From the NCBI GenBank assembly GCA_958403385.1, contig CATXXC010000003.1, positions 62,001 through 126,000 of the forward strand: a stretch of DNA of 64,000 bases, written 5' to 3'. This DNA is from an uncultured Collinsella sp. (GTDB lineage Bacteria > Actinomycetota > Coriobacteriia > Coriobacteriales > Coriobacteriaceae). Positions 1-9,719 of this stretch are shown piece by piece. The notes beneath the pieces are model-generated. The model saw only the letters and a list, made by a program, of their open reading frames with translations. It was not told the DNA's origin and ran no database searches. Position 1 is the stretch's first letter. Each line of letters opens with the position of its first letter. Made by a program: the position numbers and the translations under genes.

Positions 1-1246
1 CGAGTGCGATTCCATGCTCGCGCAGGGCGGCATTTGCGTGCTGCCCGAGGGCGCGGATTACGATGCCTTCTTTGAGGACACCATGCACGCCGGCCACTAC
101 GAGAACCGCCGCGAGAGCGTCGACATCATGATCCGCTCGAGCCGCTCGGTCATTAACGACCTGCTGGCCATGGGCGTGGACTTTGAGCGCAAGGCCGATG
201 GCAGCCTCGACTTCACTCGCGAGGGCGCGCACAGCCGCCCGCGTATCGCCTTCCATGCCGACATTACGGGTAAGGAGATTACGACCAAGCTGCTCCAGGC
301 CGTGCGCAAGCTGGACAACGTGCAGATTCTTGAGCACGTGGCCATGACCGACATTCTGACCGGCGAGTGCGACGGCGCCACGGTGTGCACCGGCGTCATC
401 GCCGTTCCCGTGGACGAGGACGATTCGGCTCGTCCAGCCGACGAGCTGGTAAATGCCGCCGAGGGCGTGCATGCCGGCAAGCCGTTTGAGATTCACGCCT
501 GCCATACGCTGTGGGCGACGGGCGGCATCGGTGGCGTATACGACCACTCGACCAACTACCCGCAGCTCACGGGCGACGCCTGCTACATCGCCCAGGAGCA
601 CGGCATTACGATGGAGCACCTGGACTACGTGCAGATTCACCCCACGGGCCTGTTCTCGCCGCAGCCGGGCCGCACCTTCCTGATCAGCGAGAGCTGCCGC
701 GGCGAAGGCGCGATTCTGCTCAATGCCGCCGGCGAGCGTTTTACCGACGAGCTGCAGCCGCGCGACGTGGTCGCCGCCGCCATCCGCGAGCAGATGAAGC
801 AGGACGGCACCGAGCACGAGTGGCTGAGCTTTGCCCCGGTCGAGCGCGACGTGGTGACCGGGCACTTTGCCAACATCCGCGCGCGCTGTCTGGAGGACGG
901 TCGCGACATCTTGGACGAGCCCATCCCCGTCACGCCCACGCAGCACTACTTTATGGGCGGCGTGTGGGTTGACAAGGACGGCCGCACCTCGATGCCCGAG
1001 CTCTACGCCGCCGGCGAGACGGCTTGCAACGGCGTGCACGGCAAGAACCGCCTGGCCTCCAACAGCCTGCTTGAGTCCCTCGTCTGGGGTCGTCGCGCCG
1101 CTTGGCGTATGCGCACCGGCGAGTCGCTTGCCGTGGAGCAGGCGGGCGAGCCCGCGCTCGACGGACGTCACCGCGCCCTGAGCGCCGACACCCTTGCAAT
1201 CGATGATTTGGCCCGTGCCGCCGGCACGCAGGCCGCGGAGGAGTAG
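1..1246 (+). CDS. nadB: L-aspartate oxidase NadB (5' end outside the window)
   Basis: Flavoenzyme that oxidises L-aspartate to iminoaspartate, the first step of de novo NAD synthesis. The reading frame is open from base 2, so the N-terminal FAD-binding GxGxxG segment and roughly the first 100 residues are missing. The visible part starts with CDSMLAQGGICV, the conserved block just after the FAD fold. Further family motifs are ISESCRGEGA (substrate side), GGVWVDKDGRTSMPELYAAGE in part, and HGKNRLASNSLLE near the C terminus, which contacts FAD. About 415 residues are present against about 530 for the family. It ends 3 nt before nadC, so the two are clearly cotranscribed. The first in-window ATG at 14 is internal and is not the start. 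Confidence 0.95.
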   Translation, partial: ECDSMLAQGGICVLPEGADYDAFFEDTMHAGHYENRRESVDIMIRSSRSVINDLLAMGVDFERKADGSLDFTREGAHSRPRIAFHADITGKEITTKLLQAVRKLDNVQILEHVAMTDILTGECDGATVCTGVIAVPVDEDDSARPADELVNAAEGVHAGKPFEIHACHTLWATGGIGGVYDHSTNYPQLTGDACYIAQEHGITMEHLDYVQIHPTGLFSPQPGRTFLISESCRGEGAILLNAAGERFTDELQPRDVVAAAIREQMKQDGTEHEWLSFAPVERDVVTGHFANIRARCLEDGRDILDEPIPVTPTQHYFMGGVWVDKDGRTSMPELYAAGETACNGVHGKNRLASNSLLESLVWGRRAAWRMRTGESLAVEQAGEPALDGRHRALSADTLAIDDLARAAGTQAAEE

Positions 1247-1249
1247 ACC

Positions 1250-2110
1250 ATGAATCCCATTACCATGAAGCTCGTCGTCGATGATCTGATTTTGCAGGCC
1301 CTGCGCGAGGACATCACCTTTGAGGACGTGAGCACGGCGAGCGTGTGCCCCACGGCGCGCCCCGCCACCGTTGAGCTCATCGCCAAGGCAGATGGCATCA
1401 TCGCCGGCCTGGACGTGTTCGCCCGCACCTTTGAGCTGCTGGATCTGCAAAGCTCCGTGCTGTTTGATGTCGCGGATGGCGACGAGGTGCACGCCGGCGA
1501 CCATGTGGGCCAGGTGCGCGGCGACGCGCGCGTGCTGCTTTCGGGCGAGCGCGTGGCACTCAACTACCTGCAGCGCATGAGCGGCATCGCCACCTATACG
1601 CACCAGATGGCCGCGGCGCTCGAGGGCACCAAGACCGTGCTCGTCGACACGCGCAAGACCACGCCGGGCATGCGCGTCTTCGAGAAGGCGGCAGTCGAGA
1701 TCGGCGGCGGCAGCAACCACCGCTACAACCTGTCGACGGCCGTCATGCTCAAGGACAACCACATCGACGCCGCCGGTGGCGTGGCGCGTGCGATCGAGAT
1801 GGCGCGCGCCCATGCGTCGTTTACCACGACGGTCGAGATTGAGTGCGAGAATCTGGATATGGTGCGCGAGGCCGTTGAGGCCGGTGCCGACATCATCATG
1901 CTCGACAACATGACGCACGACGACATGGCCGCCGCCATCGAGCTTATCGACGGCCGCGCCAAGACCGAGTGCTCGGGCAACGTGGATGCCGGCAATATTC
2001 GCGCCTTGGCCGACCTGGGCGTCGACTTTATTAGCTCGGGCGCCCTGACGCACTCCGCGCCGATCCTCGACTTCTCACTTAAGCACCTGCGTCTGCTGGA
2101 CGGTAAATAA
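1250..2110 (+). CDS. nadC: Nicotinate-nucleotide pyrophosphorylase (quinolinate phosphoribosyltransferase)
   Basis: Converts quinolinate and PRPP to nicotinate mononucleotide, CO2 and pyrophosphate. The 286-residue length is normal. Family motifs are NYLQRMSGIAT, the PRPP/quinolinate-binding DTRKTTPGMR, and the barrel strands EIECEN and IIMLDNM. The ATG lies 3 nt after the nadB stop. Its stop codon overlaps the start of the next gene (TAATG), giving a tight nadB-nadC-niaR operon. No nadA is visible; it would be expected upstream of the window. Confidence 0.96.
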   Translation: MNPITMKLVVDDLILQALREDITFEDVSTASVCPTARPATVELIAKADGIIAGLDVFARTFELLDLQSSVLFDVADGDEVHAGDHVGQVRGDARVLLSGERVALNYLQRMSGIATYTHQMAAALEGTKTVLVDTRKTTPGMRVFEKAAVEIGGGSNHRYNLSTAVMLKDNHIDAAGGVARAIEMARAHASFTTTVEIECENLDMVREAVEAGADIIMLDNMTHDDMAAAIELIDGRAKTECSGNVDAGNIRALADLGVDFISSGALTHSAPILDFSLKHLRLLDGK

Positions 2111-2655
2111 TGAATGCTCGCGAGCGTCGCCGTGCCATCATGGCCGTGCTCGAGGGGGCCAAAGATCCCGTTTCGGGCAGCGCGCTTGCCCGCGAGGTGG
2201 GCGTGAGCCGTCAGGTCGTGGTGCAGGACATCGCCCTGCTGCGCGCCGACGGGCACGATATCGTCGCCACCAACCGCGGCTACGTGCTGCAAGAAGCCGC
2301 GAGCAGTCCGGCTGTGCCCACGCGCCTGGTCAAGGTGCGCCACAGCGTGGAACAGGCGGGCGATGAGCTCACGAGCATCGTCGATGCGGGCGGCGCCGTG
2401 CTCAACGTGATCGTCAACCATCGCGTGTACGGCAAGATCACGGCCGACCTGGACATTCGCAACCGCCGCGATATCGAGCGCTACCTGCACGACATCGCCA
2501 GCGGCAAGAGCTTTCCGCTGCTGACGGTTACGAGCGGCTATCACTTCCACCGCATCGCGGCAGAAGACGAACAAACCCTCGACGAGATCGAGGCCATGCT
2601 CAAGGAAAAGGGCTACTTGGCAGATCTGATGCCCTATGAGGACAACCTCGGCTAG
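2110..2655 (+). CDS. niaR: NiaR-type transcriptional repressor of NAD biosynthesis (HTH_11 plus 3H domain)
   Basis: Nicotinate-responsive repressor of NAD synthesis and salvage genes. Residues 5-60 form a winged helix (RRRAIMAVLEGA through VGVSRQVVVQDIALLRADG). Residues 75-170 are the 3H ligand-binding domain, named for conserved histidines seen here in KVRHSV, IVNHRVYG and SGYHFHRI. Length 181 is close to the usual 170-180. It is translationally coupled to nadC by a 1-nt overlap, so it probably autoregulates the operon. The operator would lie upstream of nadB, outside the window. Confidence 0.9.
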   Translation: MNARERRRAIMAVLEGAKDPVSGSALAREVGVSRQVVVQDIALLRADGHDIVATNRGYVLQEAASSPAVPTRLVKVRHSVEQAGDELTSIVDAGGAVLNVIVNHRVYGKITADLDIRNRRDIERYLHDIASGKSFPLLTVTSGYHFHRIAAEDEQTLDEIEAMLKEKGYLADLMPYEDNLG

Positions 2656-2685
2656 ACCACCAATTTGGGGACAGGTTTCAAATTG
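2655..2685. repeat. 31-bp repeat, copy 1 of a perfect inverted pair
   Basis: The 31 bases are identical, in inverted orientation, to 5880-5910. Each copy is also a small hairpin, CAATTTG...CAAATTG, around a GGGGACAGG core. The same core occurs in the palindrome at 14876-14910. The pair brackets the zinc-ribbon/XRE island. Confidence 0.85.
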
Positions 2686-2693
2686 AGGGTTGC

Positions 2694-2736
2694 AAAAACG
2701 AGGGCTATCGCGCCGATGCGATTGCCCTCGTTTTAT
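2694..2736 (+). terminator. Rho-independent terminator of the nad operon
   Basis: A long stem AACGAGGGC.ATCGC paired with GCGAT.GCCCTCGTT is followed by TTTTATTAAA, 40 nt after the niaR stop. The A-run on its left side would also allow minus-strand termination. Confidence 0.85.
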
Positions 2737-2786
2737 TAAATATGAAATGCTAAATCCGCAAGTAAAAACGTGTTTAAGATGCGGTG

Positions 2787-3932
2787 CTACTGGTGGTCTC
2801 CGGAATATCGGACGTAGGCATCCGACATGCCTTGATTTTTTAAGGCAGAAACCGCTTGTTCCGCCTCAGTTCGACTTGAAAACCTGCCAGCGGAAACCGA
2901 ATACCACGTCTCCTTGTTAAGGTTTGTCCAGTCTGTTGTGCACACGACAATTGCGTCTGGGAACCCGCTGTTTCTAAGATCATCTGCCTTTTTCTTCGAT
3001 GTTGTATAGTCCTTACTGGCCATGACGAATGCGCCCCAAAATGGGCTTATTTCTGAAAGAGAAGACGTCGATGACTCATTCTGCTCGACGGCTTTCTTTG
3101 CATTTTCAGCCTCTTGCTCAGCGCGCTTTTGAGCGGCAGAAGCATCCTCGGCTTGTTTGGCGGAAACTGCTGCATCACGAGCTCCCCTTGCGGCTGCAGC
3201 TAGAGCTTTCGCTGAGCTCTTCGAATCGCAACCTCCCCGCTCGGCTAACTTTTCTGCCGCATTGATTTGCTCGTCGGTAACATCGGCTGGATCGATCTTG
3301 TCACCCAATGTCAGCTTTGCCATCTCGCGGAAATCAGCCTTTTCGCCATCTTTGAGAGCACGCTTCACTTTAAATTTTACGCTCGAATCGGAAACGTTCC
3401 AGAGCGAGCCGTCCGCTCCAATCGGAGTACCCTCTATTGCGAGCCCATATGTTCCCGGAATGAGTTCAAGACCTTTTCCATCGGAATCGACAAATGCCGT
3501 TTCGTCGATTTTGCTTCCGTTGACATCGGTTCCTTTCACGCGGATCGGTAGCTTGGAAGCTCCTTCTGATGTATTCCATCCATCTCCGGAAACACTGATA
3601 AGAACAGAATGCTTCGAGTATTCAGCTGCAGTGGTCTTCTGCTTCTTTGTCGTCTGTTTCGATTGCGGCATGTACACGCCAAAGTAATAGCTGGCACCTC
3701 CGCATGCGACTAACGCCGCAATCATCGCTGCTACAATGATTCGCGTACGCTTTTTGGGTTGTCTGCTCCGCCTGGTTGTAGAGACATTGCGCAGCCGATT
3801 GCCAAGCGCAGGCTGAGTTGGCTCAAGAGGTTGACTAGATAAATCAACCTGGGCTGAATCCAGTGGTGCCCCGCATTGAACGCAGAATTGCATTCCGTCT
3901 TCGTTTTTCGTGCCGCATTCTGTGCAGTACAT
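2787..3932 (-). CDS. Zinc-ribbon, single-pass membrane protein with C-terminal SPOR-like domain
   Basis: No specific function is known to me. Residues 1-22 are a zinc ribbon with two CxxC pairs (C3, C6, C17, C20). About residues 65-86 form one membrane segment (IIVAAMIAALVACGGASYYF) after a basic stretch. Residues 105-200 form a beta-rich domain, and 215-290 an Ala/Lys/Glu-rich probable coiled coil. Residues 300-381 resemble a SPOR peptidoglycan-binding repeat (DAIVVCTT...WYSVSAGRFSSRTEAEQAV). The middle (for example VTDEQINAAEKLAERGG) closely matches the protein at 19753-21255, so the two are paralogues. The GAGGAG site 8 nt before ATG supports the start. It is probably an envelope protein; codon use is more A+T-rich than in neighbouring operons. 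Confidence 0.7.
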   Translation of the reverse strand: MYCTECGTKNEDGMQFCVQCGAPLDSAQVDLSSQPLEPTQPALGNRLRNVSTTRRSRQPKKRTRIIVAAMIAALVACGGASYYFGVYMPQSKQTTKKQKTTAAEYSKHSVLISVSGDGWNTSEGASKLPIRVKGTDVNGSKIDETAFVDSDGKGLELIPGTYGLAIEGTPIGADGSLWNVSDSSVKFKVKRALKDGEKADFREMAKLTLGDKIDPADVTDEQINAAEKLAERGGCDSKSSAKALAAAARGARDAAVSAKQAEDASAAQKRAEQEAENAKKAVEQNESSTSSLSEISPFWGAFVMASKDYTTSKKKADDLRNSGFPDAIVVCTTDWTNLNKETWYSVSAGRFSSRTEAEQAVSALKNQGMSDAYVRYSGDHQ

Positions 3933-3965
3933 ATGAGTCTCCTCGGTTTGATTTACAGAGACCTT

Positions 3966-4883
3966 CTATTCAAAACGATGGCCACATTTGCCACAGAATT
4001 TTGCAGACTCATCCTGCATGGCGCCACAATCGGGACACCATTTCTTTCCAGCTTCGTTGCCTGCCGTTTCGTTACTCGTTATCGGACTGCCGTCGCCTTG
4101 CTTCTGCGCAGTATCTTGGTAGGTATTGGACATACTTCCGACCACCTGCTCGGCAGCTTGCTTTATATTTTTCAATTCAGAATCAGAAAAGAGGTCTTTC
4201 CCGTTGCGGCCCAATACCGCGCGAAGATGAAATACGACCATCATGGCCGTTCCCGCTACAAGCAATACCGCACCGACGCCAACGCTGAAACCAAATCCTG
4301 CATCTCTGATAAGGCTGTTCAATATAACAACTAAAGAAATGCCGCCTGTTGCGACGCCAATCAAAGGAAGGCCACAGCAGCCCAAGACGGTTGCAATAAT
4401 CCAAATAGGCTGAAACCACCAATAGCCCATGGCAACATAGCTGCCGCCCAAATAGGATGTGGAGGTCAGTTCTTTGGAAGAAAAACCGAGAAATGATGCG
4501 ACGATGGCAATTAAGGTGGCTAGCACCATCATTTTCTGGTTAAACCCAAAGGAAAAAGAAAGGCCTATTTTCTGCTGCTTCGTGTTAAATGCGGTCTGTT
4601 GCACTTGATTTCCGAGGTTCGAAATGACGGCCCTGGCGCTATCGACTGCTTCGTGTGCTGTCTGAATATTGTCCGCTGCTTCGCTCCTATCCGCCGGATG
4701 AGATGTACGCTCGCTGCTTCTATTCGGTTCCGTTTGTTTTGCGGCCGCTCTTTTGCTTTCGTCGGTTTGCGCGTTCGCTCTCGTCTCTTTATATGAGCTA
4801 TTAGGCTCACAAAGAGACGCTCCGCATTTCTCGCAATACACTGCTATTTCAGAATTCTTGTGGCCACATTTCCAGCAGTACAT
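3966..4883 (-). CDS. Membrane protein with zinc ribbons at both ends
   Basis: Unknown function, about 305 residues. The N-terminal zinc ribbon has MYCWKCG and YCEKCG; the C-terminal one has WCPDCG and FCGKCG. Between them are a charged linker (residues 30-100) and four or so hydrophobic segments (MMVLATLIAIVASFLGF, WIIATVLGCCGLPLIGV, ISLVVILNSL, VGAVLLVAGTAMMVVFHL). An ATG at 4895 would add MGTK. I prefer 4883 because the neighbouring paralogous ribbon also begins MYC and because a G-rich site lies 7 nt upstream. It is followed by the SPOR-like gene on the same strand, so the two are probably one transcript. Zinc ribbons at both termini suggest interactions on the cytosolic face. Confidence 0.65.
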   Translation of the reverse strand: MYCWKCGHKNSEIAVYCEKCGASLCEPNSSYKETRANAQTDESKRAAAKQTEPNRSSERTSHPADRSEAADNIQTAHEAVDSARAVISNLGNQVQQTAFNTKQQKIGLSFSFGFNQKMMVLATLIAIVASFLGFSSKELTSTSYLGGSYVAMGYWWFQPIWIIATVLGCCGLPLIGVATGGISLVVILNSLIRDAGFGFSVGVGAVLLVAGTAMMVVFHLRAVLGRNGKDLFSDSELKNIKQAAEQVVGSMSNTYQDTAQKQGDGSPITSNETAGNEAGKKWCPDCGAMQDESAKFCGKCGHRFE

Positions 4884-4908
4884 TTTTGTCCCCATTTCCT
4901 ATCTAAAG

Positions 4909-5322
4909 CTAGAGCTCCTGCATGCTGCAGGGTTCATTTTTGTCATTGGAAAACGCCTCTCGATACTTCACGGAAGCCTTTGAGACCCTGGTTCTTTCGA
5001 ACTCGACTACGTCATGCCGCCAGTCTTCGTTCTCGAAATAATGGTTTGCGTATGATTCGAAGAATCCTTCTCCGGGGATATGGTTCGAATCATTCTTTCT
5101 TCCTACCAGCGCGGGCAAGCTTGGCAGGCCTGCGCTTTCGCACCATTCCTGGACGGCATCTAAAAGAAAAGCAACCTCTCTGCTATGAGGATTTCCCATA
5201 TCCATCCTCTGAGCGAACTCCGAGTAACTAATCGGGTCCTGTCCCTCATGAGACGCTTGCCATATCACCATGGCGGCCTTTTGGATCTTAGTTTCGGCGA
5301 ATCGATGGTTTTGCTTATCCAT
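4909..5322 (-). CDS. Hypothetical protein, 137 residues
   Basis: I do not recognise it. It is soluble, charged and mainly helical by eye (KIQKAAMVIWQASHEG, REVAFLLDAVQEWCESAG), with no signal peptide and no obvious catalytic motif. It lies 25 nt upstream of the double zinc-ribbon gene on the same strand and diverges from the XRE regulator. It is therefore likely the first gene of a three-gene unit controlled by that regulator. Codon use is A+T-richer than the surrounding chromosome. Confidence 0.6.
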   Translation of the reverse strand: MDKQNHRFAETKIQKAAMVIWQASHEGQDPISYSEFAQRMDMGNPHSREVAFLLDAVQEWCESAGLPSLPALVGRKNDSNHIPGEGFFESYANHYFENEDWRHDVVEFERTRVSKASVKYREAFSNDKNEPCSMQEL

Positions 5323-5380
5323 AGAACCACTCCTTTGCTAACGCCTTGTTTGCATATTAAGCTGGGAAAAGTCGGTTTGC

Positions 5381-5446
5381 AAACTCTCTGTTTGTTGTTC
5401 AACAAATCCGTATGTCATAGCGTTGATTTATGCAAACAGAGGGTTT
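5381..5446. promoter_or_regulatory. Divergent promoter with inverted repeats, probable XRE operator
   Basis: Arms AAACTCTCTGTTTG (5381-5394) and CAAACAGAGGGTTT (5433-5446) are near-perfect inverted repeats. The right arm overlaps the XRE start codon at 5430. A second palindrome, TTTGTTGTTCAACAAA, sits at 5391-5406. The layout fits autorepression plus control of the minus-strand unit. This is inference from symmetry. Confidence 0.5.
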
Positions 5447-5657
5447 TCAAAACTTCAACAAGCAGCTGGGCCACCATCTGCAACTTCTTCGAAAGAGCCA
5501 AGGGTTGTCCCAAGAGGCTGTCGGAGAAGCGCTCGGCATGGACCGGGTTTCGATTGGATATATCGAGCAAGGAAAGCGAGCTCCTCGGCTTCAGACCCTC
5601 TACGCGTTGGCACTTCTCTACAGAGTTCCCGTTGCAAAGCTGTTTGATTTTGAATAG
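5430..5657 (+). CDS. Small XRE-family DNA-binding regulator
   Basis: The 75-residue protein is almost entirely one helix-turn-helix of the Cro/CI/XRE family: LGHHLQLLRKSQGLSQEAVG, then MDRVSIGYIEQGKRAP as turn and recognition helix, then LYALALLYRVPVAKLFDFE. There is no effector domain. The gene diverges from the three-gene minus-strand unit (5322-2787) with about 107 nt between them, and its start codon lies inside an inverted repeat. It most likely represses itself and that unit. No strong Shine-Dalgarno precedes ATG 5430, so a leaderless or weak start is possible. Confidence 0.8.
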   Translation: MQTEGFQNFNKQLGHHLQLLRKSQGLSQEAVGEALGMDRVSIGYIEQGKRAPRLQTLYALALLYRVPVAKLFDFE

Positions 5658-5879
5658 GGCGCTCGGTGTTGTAAACGAAATGCTTTTCTATCGCTACGTC
5701 TAACTTTAAATAGCTGCTTCCTATTAGTAAAAAGATGCAGAACATTTTTGCCAGCGTCTGTTCAGTCTGACTTCTTCGGCTGTCGTTGGTTTGTCTCGGC
5801 TGCTGCAGATTTAGTTGTTAATGCGGGTGATTTTGTCCACATTCCCATTTTGGGCGAACTCGTGGCGGGACAAAACCGC

Positions 5880-5910
5880 CAATTTGAAACCTGTCCCCAA
5901 ATTGGTGGTC
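5880..5910. repeat. 31-bp repeat, copy 2 of a perfect inverted pair
   Basis: Reverse complement identical (31 of 31) to 2655-2685. It marks the right edge of the zinc-ribbon/XRE island. Confidence 0.85.
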
Positions 5911-5953
5911 AACCTGCGGCGTTGCTATAGTGGCTGCCCGCGCTGCGTAAGCA

Positions 5954-5993
5954 AAAGGAGGCCTCCGCGGCGATGCGGAGGCCTCCTTTTTTG
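5954..5993. terminator. Bidirectional terminator (ferredoxin gene)
   Basis: AGGAGGCCTCCGC pairs with GCGGAGGCCTCCT. A T-run follows on the plus strand, and four T follow on the minus strand. It lies about 40 nt beyond the ferredoxin stop. Confidence 0.85.
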
Positions 5994-6031
5994 TGCACGG
6001 TGTACTTGTGAGTGTGCAAGTGGGGGAGTTG

Positions 6032-6217
6032 TTACTCCTCGACGATCTCGGTGATCGCGCCGGCGGGGCAAGCGTCCTGGCAAGCGCCACAGGCGACGCA
6101 GGAATCCTCGTCAGCGACGGTAGCGACGTCCTGGAGCTCCAGAACGCCAGCGGGGCAGGAGTCGACGCAAACGCCACAAGCGATGCACTCGTCGGCATCA
6201 ATTACGGGATGAGCCAT
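6032..6217 (-). CDS. 2[4Fe-4S] ferredoxin, 61 residues
   Basis: A small low-potential electron carrier for anaerobic redox enzymes. Two complete cluster motifs, CIACGVCVDSCP (residues 11-22) and CVACGACQDACP (40-51), each supply three cysteines plus the fourth shared across the fold, as in clostridial-type ferredoxins. The start at 6217 (MAHPVID) is preceded by AGAGGAAA at 7 nt. An upstream in-frame ATG would add a 22-residue tail that no family member has. It is monocistronic with its own terminator. The partner cannot be told from context. Confidence 0.93.
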   Translation of the reverse strand: MAHPVIDADECIACGVCVDSCPAGVLELQDVATVADEDSCVACGACQDACPAGAITEIVEE

Positions 6218-6437
6218 GGTAGTTTCCTCTCTGTTGACCGACGCTACAGGCGATGCGCGTCGGTTTGATTCGGGCAAAAACATACCACGGGAGCGACCGT
6301 TTGCAATACCCTCTGACCGGCATCTTCATACCGTTCGCCGAGTATGCCAAGGTTTACTAAAAAATGCGCAGGTGGGGCCGTTGAGCTGCGCAAATGTTAG
6401 CTAAAGGTGACTTGAAATATTGAGCTATTGAGCGCGC

Positions 6438-6615
6438 CTGCGGAAAGGGCATCCCGTTATTTGGCCGAAAACCGGGTTGCAGTTTCCGGTTAGGCCCGCT
6501 AGCGGAAAATGCGAGCCGGTATCAGCTCTCAAAACGGGATACGGTTTCCGGTTGAGTCTTCAGACGGAAACTGCGACCCGGAATCCACGCTCAAACCGGG
6601 ACGAGCTTTCCGCAA
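6438..6615. repeat. Three-copy tandem palindromic array with 62-bp period
   Basis: CGGAAA occurs at 6441, 6503 and 6565, and TTTCCG at 6483, 6545 and 6607, so both half-elements recur exactly every 62 bp. Each unit is an imperfect inverted repeat: AACCGGGTTGCAGTTTCCGG-like arm, short loop, CGGAAACTGCGACCCGG-like arm. Confidence 0.8.
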
Positions 6616-6738
6616 GGCAGCCCCAGGCACCCTCGGACCCAAGCCTCAGCCATCTCTACATAGATCTCGATAGATTTGCCTAGAACTCAAACAGCGCATC
6701 TACCTGCGCATTTAAGAACCTAAACTCTTGGCAATAAG

Positions 6739-6765
6739 AAATCTTATATGAATTGACTTAGATTT
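6739..6765. promoter_or_regulatory. Putative HspR operator upstream of dnaK
   Basis: AAATCT-N15-AGATTT is a 27-bp inverted repeat abutting a -10-like TATATT. An almost identical element lies before clpB (14935-14961). Sharing between the two heat-shock promoters, with hspR in the operon, suggests HspR binding. It is not the classical CTTGAGT-N7-ACTCAAG box. Confidence 0.6.
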
Positions 6766-6874
6766 TGTATATTCCGGCCCATAAGGGGATACACTACATC
6801 CTGAAAGACAAGCCGAAACACCGCGCGGCAGACCGCCGAGTCGGTGCAAACGCACAAGAGAGAGGGAATTTCTA

Positions 6875-8767
<1,893 letters not shown>

Positions 8768-8769
8768 TC

Positions 8770-9612
8770 ATGTCCGCCCGTAAAGCTCGCACGGAGGCGG
8801 CTGCCACTGGCGCCGCCCCCGTTGACTCTGAGGAGAAGGACGTGAAGATTCCCGTAGAGGCCGTCGACGATACCGAGGCCAACGAGGCCGCGGCCGCCGA
8901 GGCTGCCGAGAACCAGGTAGAGGATTCCAACAAGGAGGCGACGATGACCGAGGACGAGATGGTGGAAGCCGCTATCCGCGCCGGTGAGGAAGCCGCCGAC
9001 AACGACTTTAAGCTCAAGTTCGAGCAGGCCCAAAAGGAGCTCGCCGACGTGCGTAGCGAGCTCGATGCTGCGGCAGAGGCCCAGAAGGCCGCCGAGGACA
9101 AGGCAAAGGACGCCACTGAGCGTACCGCCCGTCTTCAGGCCGACTGGGAGAACTTCCGTCGCCGCACCGCCAATGAGCGTATCGCCGAGCGCGAGCGCGC
9201 GACCGAGAAGCTCGTCACTGCGCTGCTGCCGGTGGTCGACGATATCGAGCGTGCGATCGACCATGCCCGCAGCCAGGAGCTTGCCGACGACTTTAAGCAG
9301 TTCGTCGACGGTGTCGACGCGGTGCATGCCAAGCTGCTCGATGTGTTTGCGCACGAGGGCGTTGAGCCCATCGACCCCAAGGGCGAGGCGTTCGATCCGC
9401 TCGAGCATCAGGCCGTGGGTCGCGTCGAGGACGCATCGCAGTACGACGAGACCGTCAACGATGTATACCAGAAGGGCTACCGCATGGCGGATCGCATCCT
9501 GCGTTCCGCGATGGTGACGGTGACCTACGGTGGCGAGAAGCGCCCCGCACCGGAGCCCGAAGCGGCGCCCGAGGATGCTGCGGCCGATACGGCCGAGAGC
9601 ACCGAGGAGTAA
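8770..9612 (+). CDS. grpE: Nucleotide exchange factor GrpE
   Basis: Dimeric ADP-release factor for DnaK. The core (residues 75-245) has the long coiled coil followed by RLQADWENFRRRTANER and the beta domain (FDPLEHQAVG, VYQKGYRMADRILRSAMV). At 280 residues it is longer than usual (about 200). The extra length is an acidic, low-complexity N terminus and a short acidic tail; an internal ATG at 8944 could be an alternative start. ATG 8770 directly follows the dnaK stop. A strong hairpin after it could partly terminate before dnaJ. Confidence 0.95.
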   Translation: MSARKARTEAAATGAAPVDSEEKDVKIPVEAVDDTEANEAAAAEAAENQVEDSNKEATMTEDEMVEAAIRAGEEAADNDFKLKFEQAQKELADVRSELDAAAEAQKAAEDKAKDATERTARLQADWENFRRRTANERIAERERATEKLVTALLPVVDDIERAIDHARSQELADDFKQFVDGVDAVHAKLLDVFAHEGVEPIDPKGEAFDPLEHQAVGRVEDASQYDETVNDVYQKGYRMADRILRSAMVTVTYGGEKRPAPEPEAAPEDAAADTAESTEE

Positions 9613-9615
9613 TTG

Positions 9616-9652
9616 AGAAGGGCCCCGGGGCAACACCCGGGGCCCTTTCTGG
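9616..9652 (+). terminator. Hairpin between grpE and dnaJ
   Basis: AGGGCCCCGGG pairs with CCCGGGGCCCT, followed by TTTC. The T-run is short, so it may only attenuate transcription into dnaJ-hspR. Confidence 0.65.
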
Positions 9653-9719
9653 CCTAGTGCCATATGAAAGCATGAGCCGCCGCCCGCTGGGCGGCGGATG
9701 AAACAGGAGAGGAGCTACG

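Larger units (their letters stand above)
5658..6031. other. Gene-poor spacer, 374 bp
   Basis: No convincing gene. It holds the second copy of the 31-bp inverted repeat (5880-5910) and a bidirectional terminator (5954-5993). Base composition changes from A+T-rich to G+C-rich at about 5830-5900, which marks the island edge. Confidence 0.6.
6218..6874. other. Long non-coding stretch before dnaK, 657 bp
   Basis: No gene is supported. It contains the 62-bp-period palindromic array (6438-6615), the putative HspR operator (6739-6765), a TATATT -10-like element at 6769-6774, and a purine-rich ribosome site (GAGAGAGGGAA) just before dnaK. Confidence 0.7.

Noticed and set aside
5748..5930. 60-codon frame downstream of the XRE gene
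   Set aside because: It reads through the 31-bp repeat and has no ribosome site or recognisable sequence.
6438..6615. Tandem array as a CRISPR
   Set aside because: There are only three units, each an imperfect palindrome filling the whole period, no unique spacers and no cas genes.
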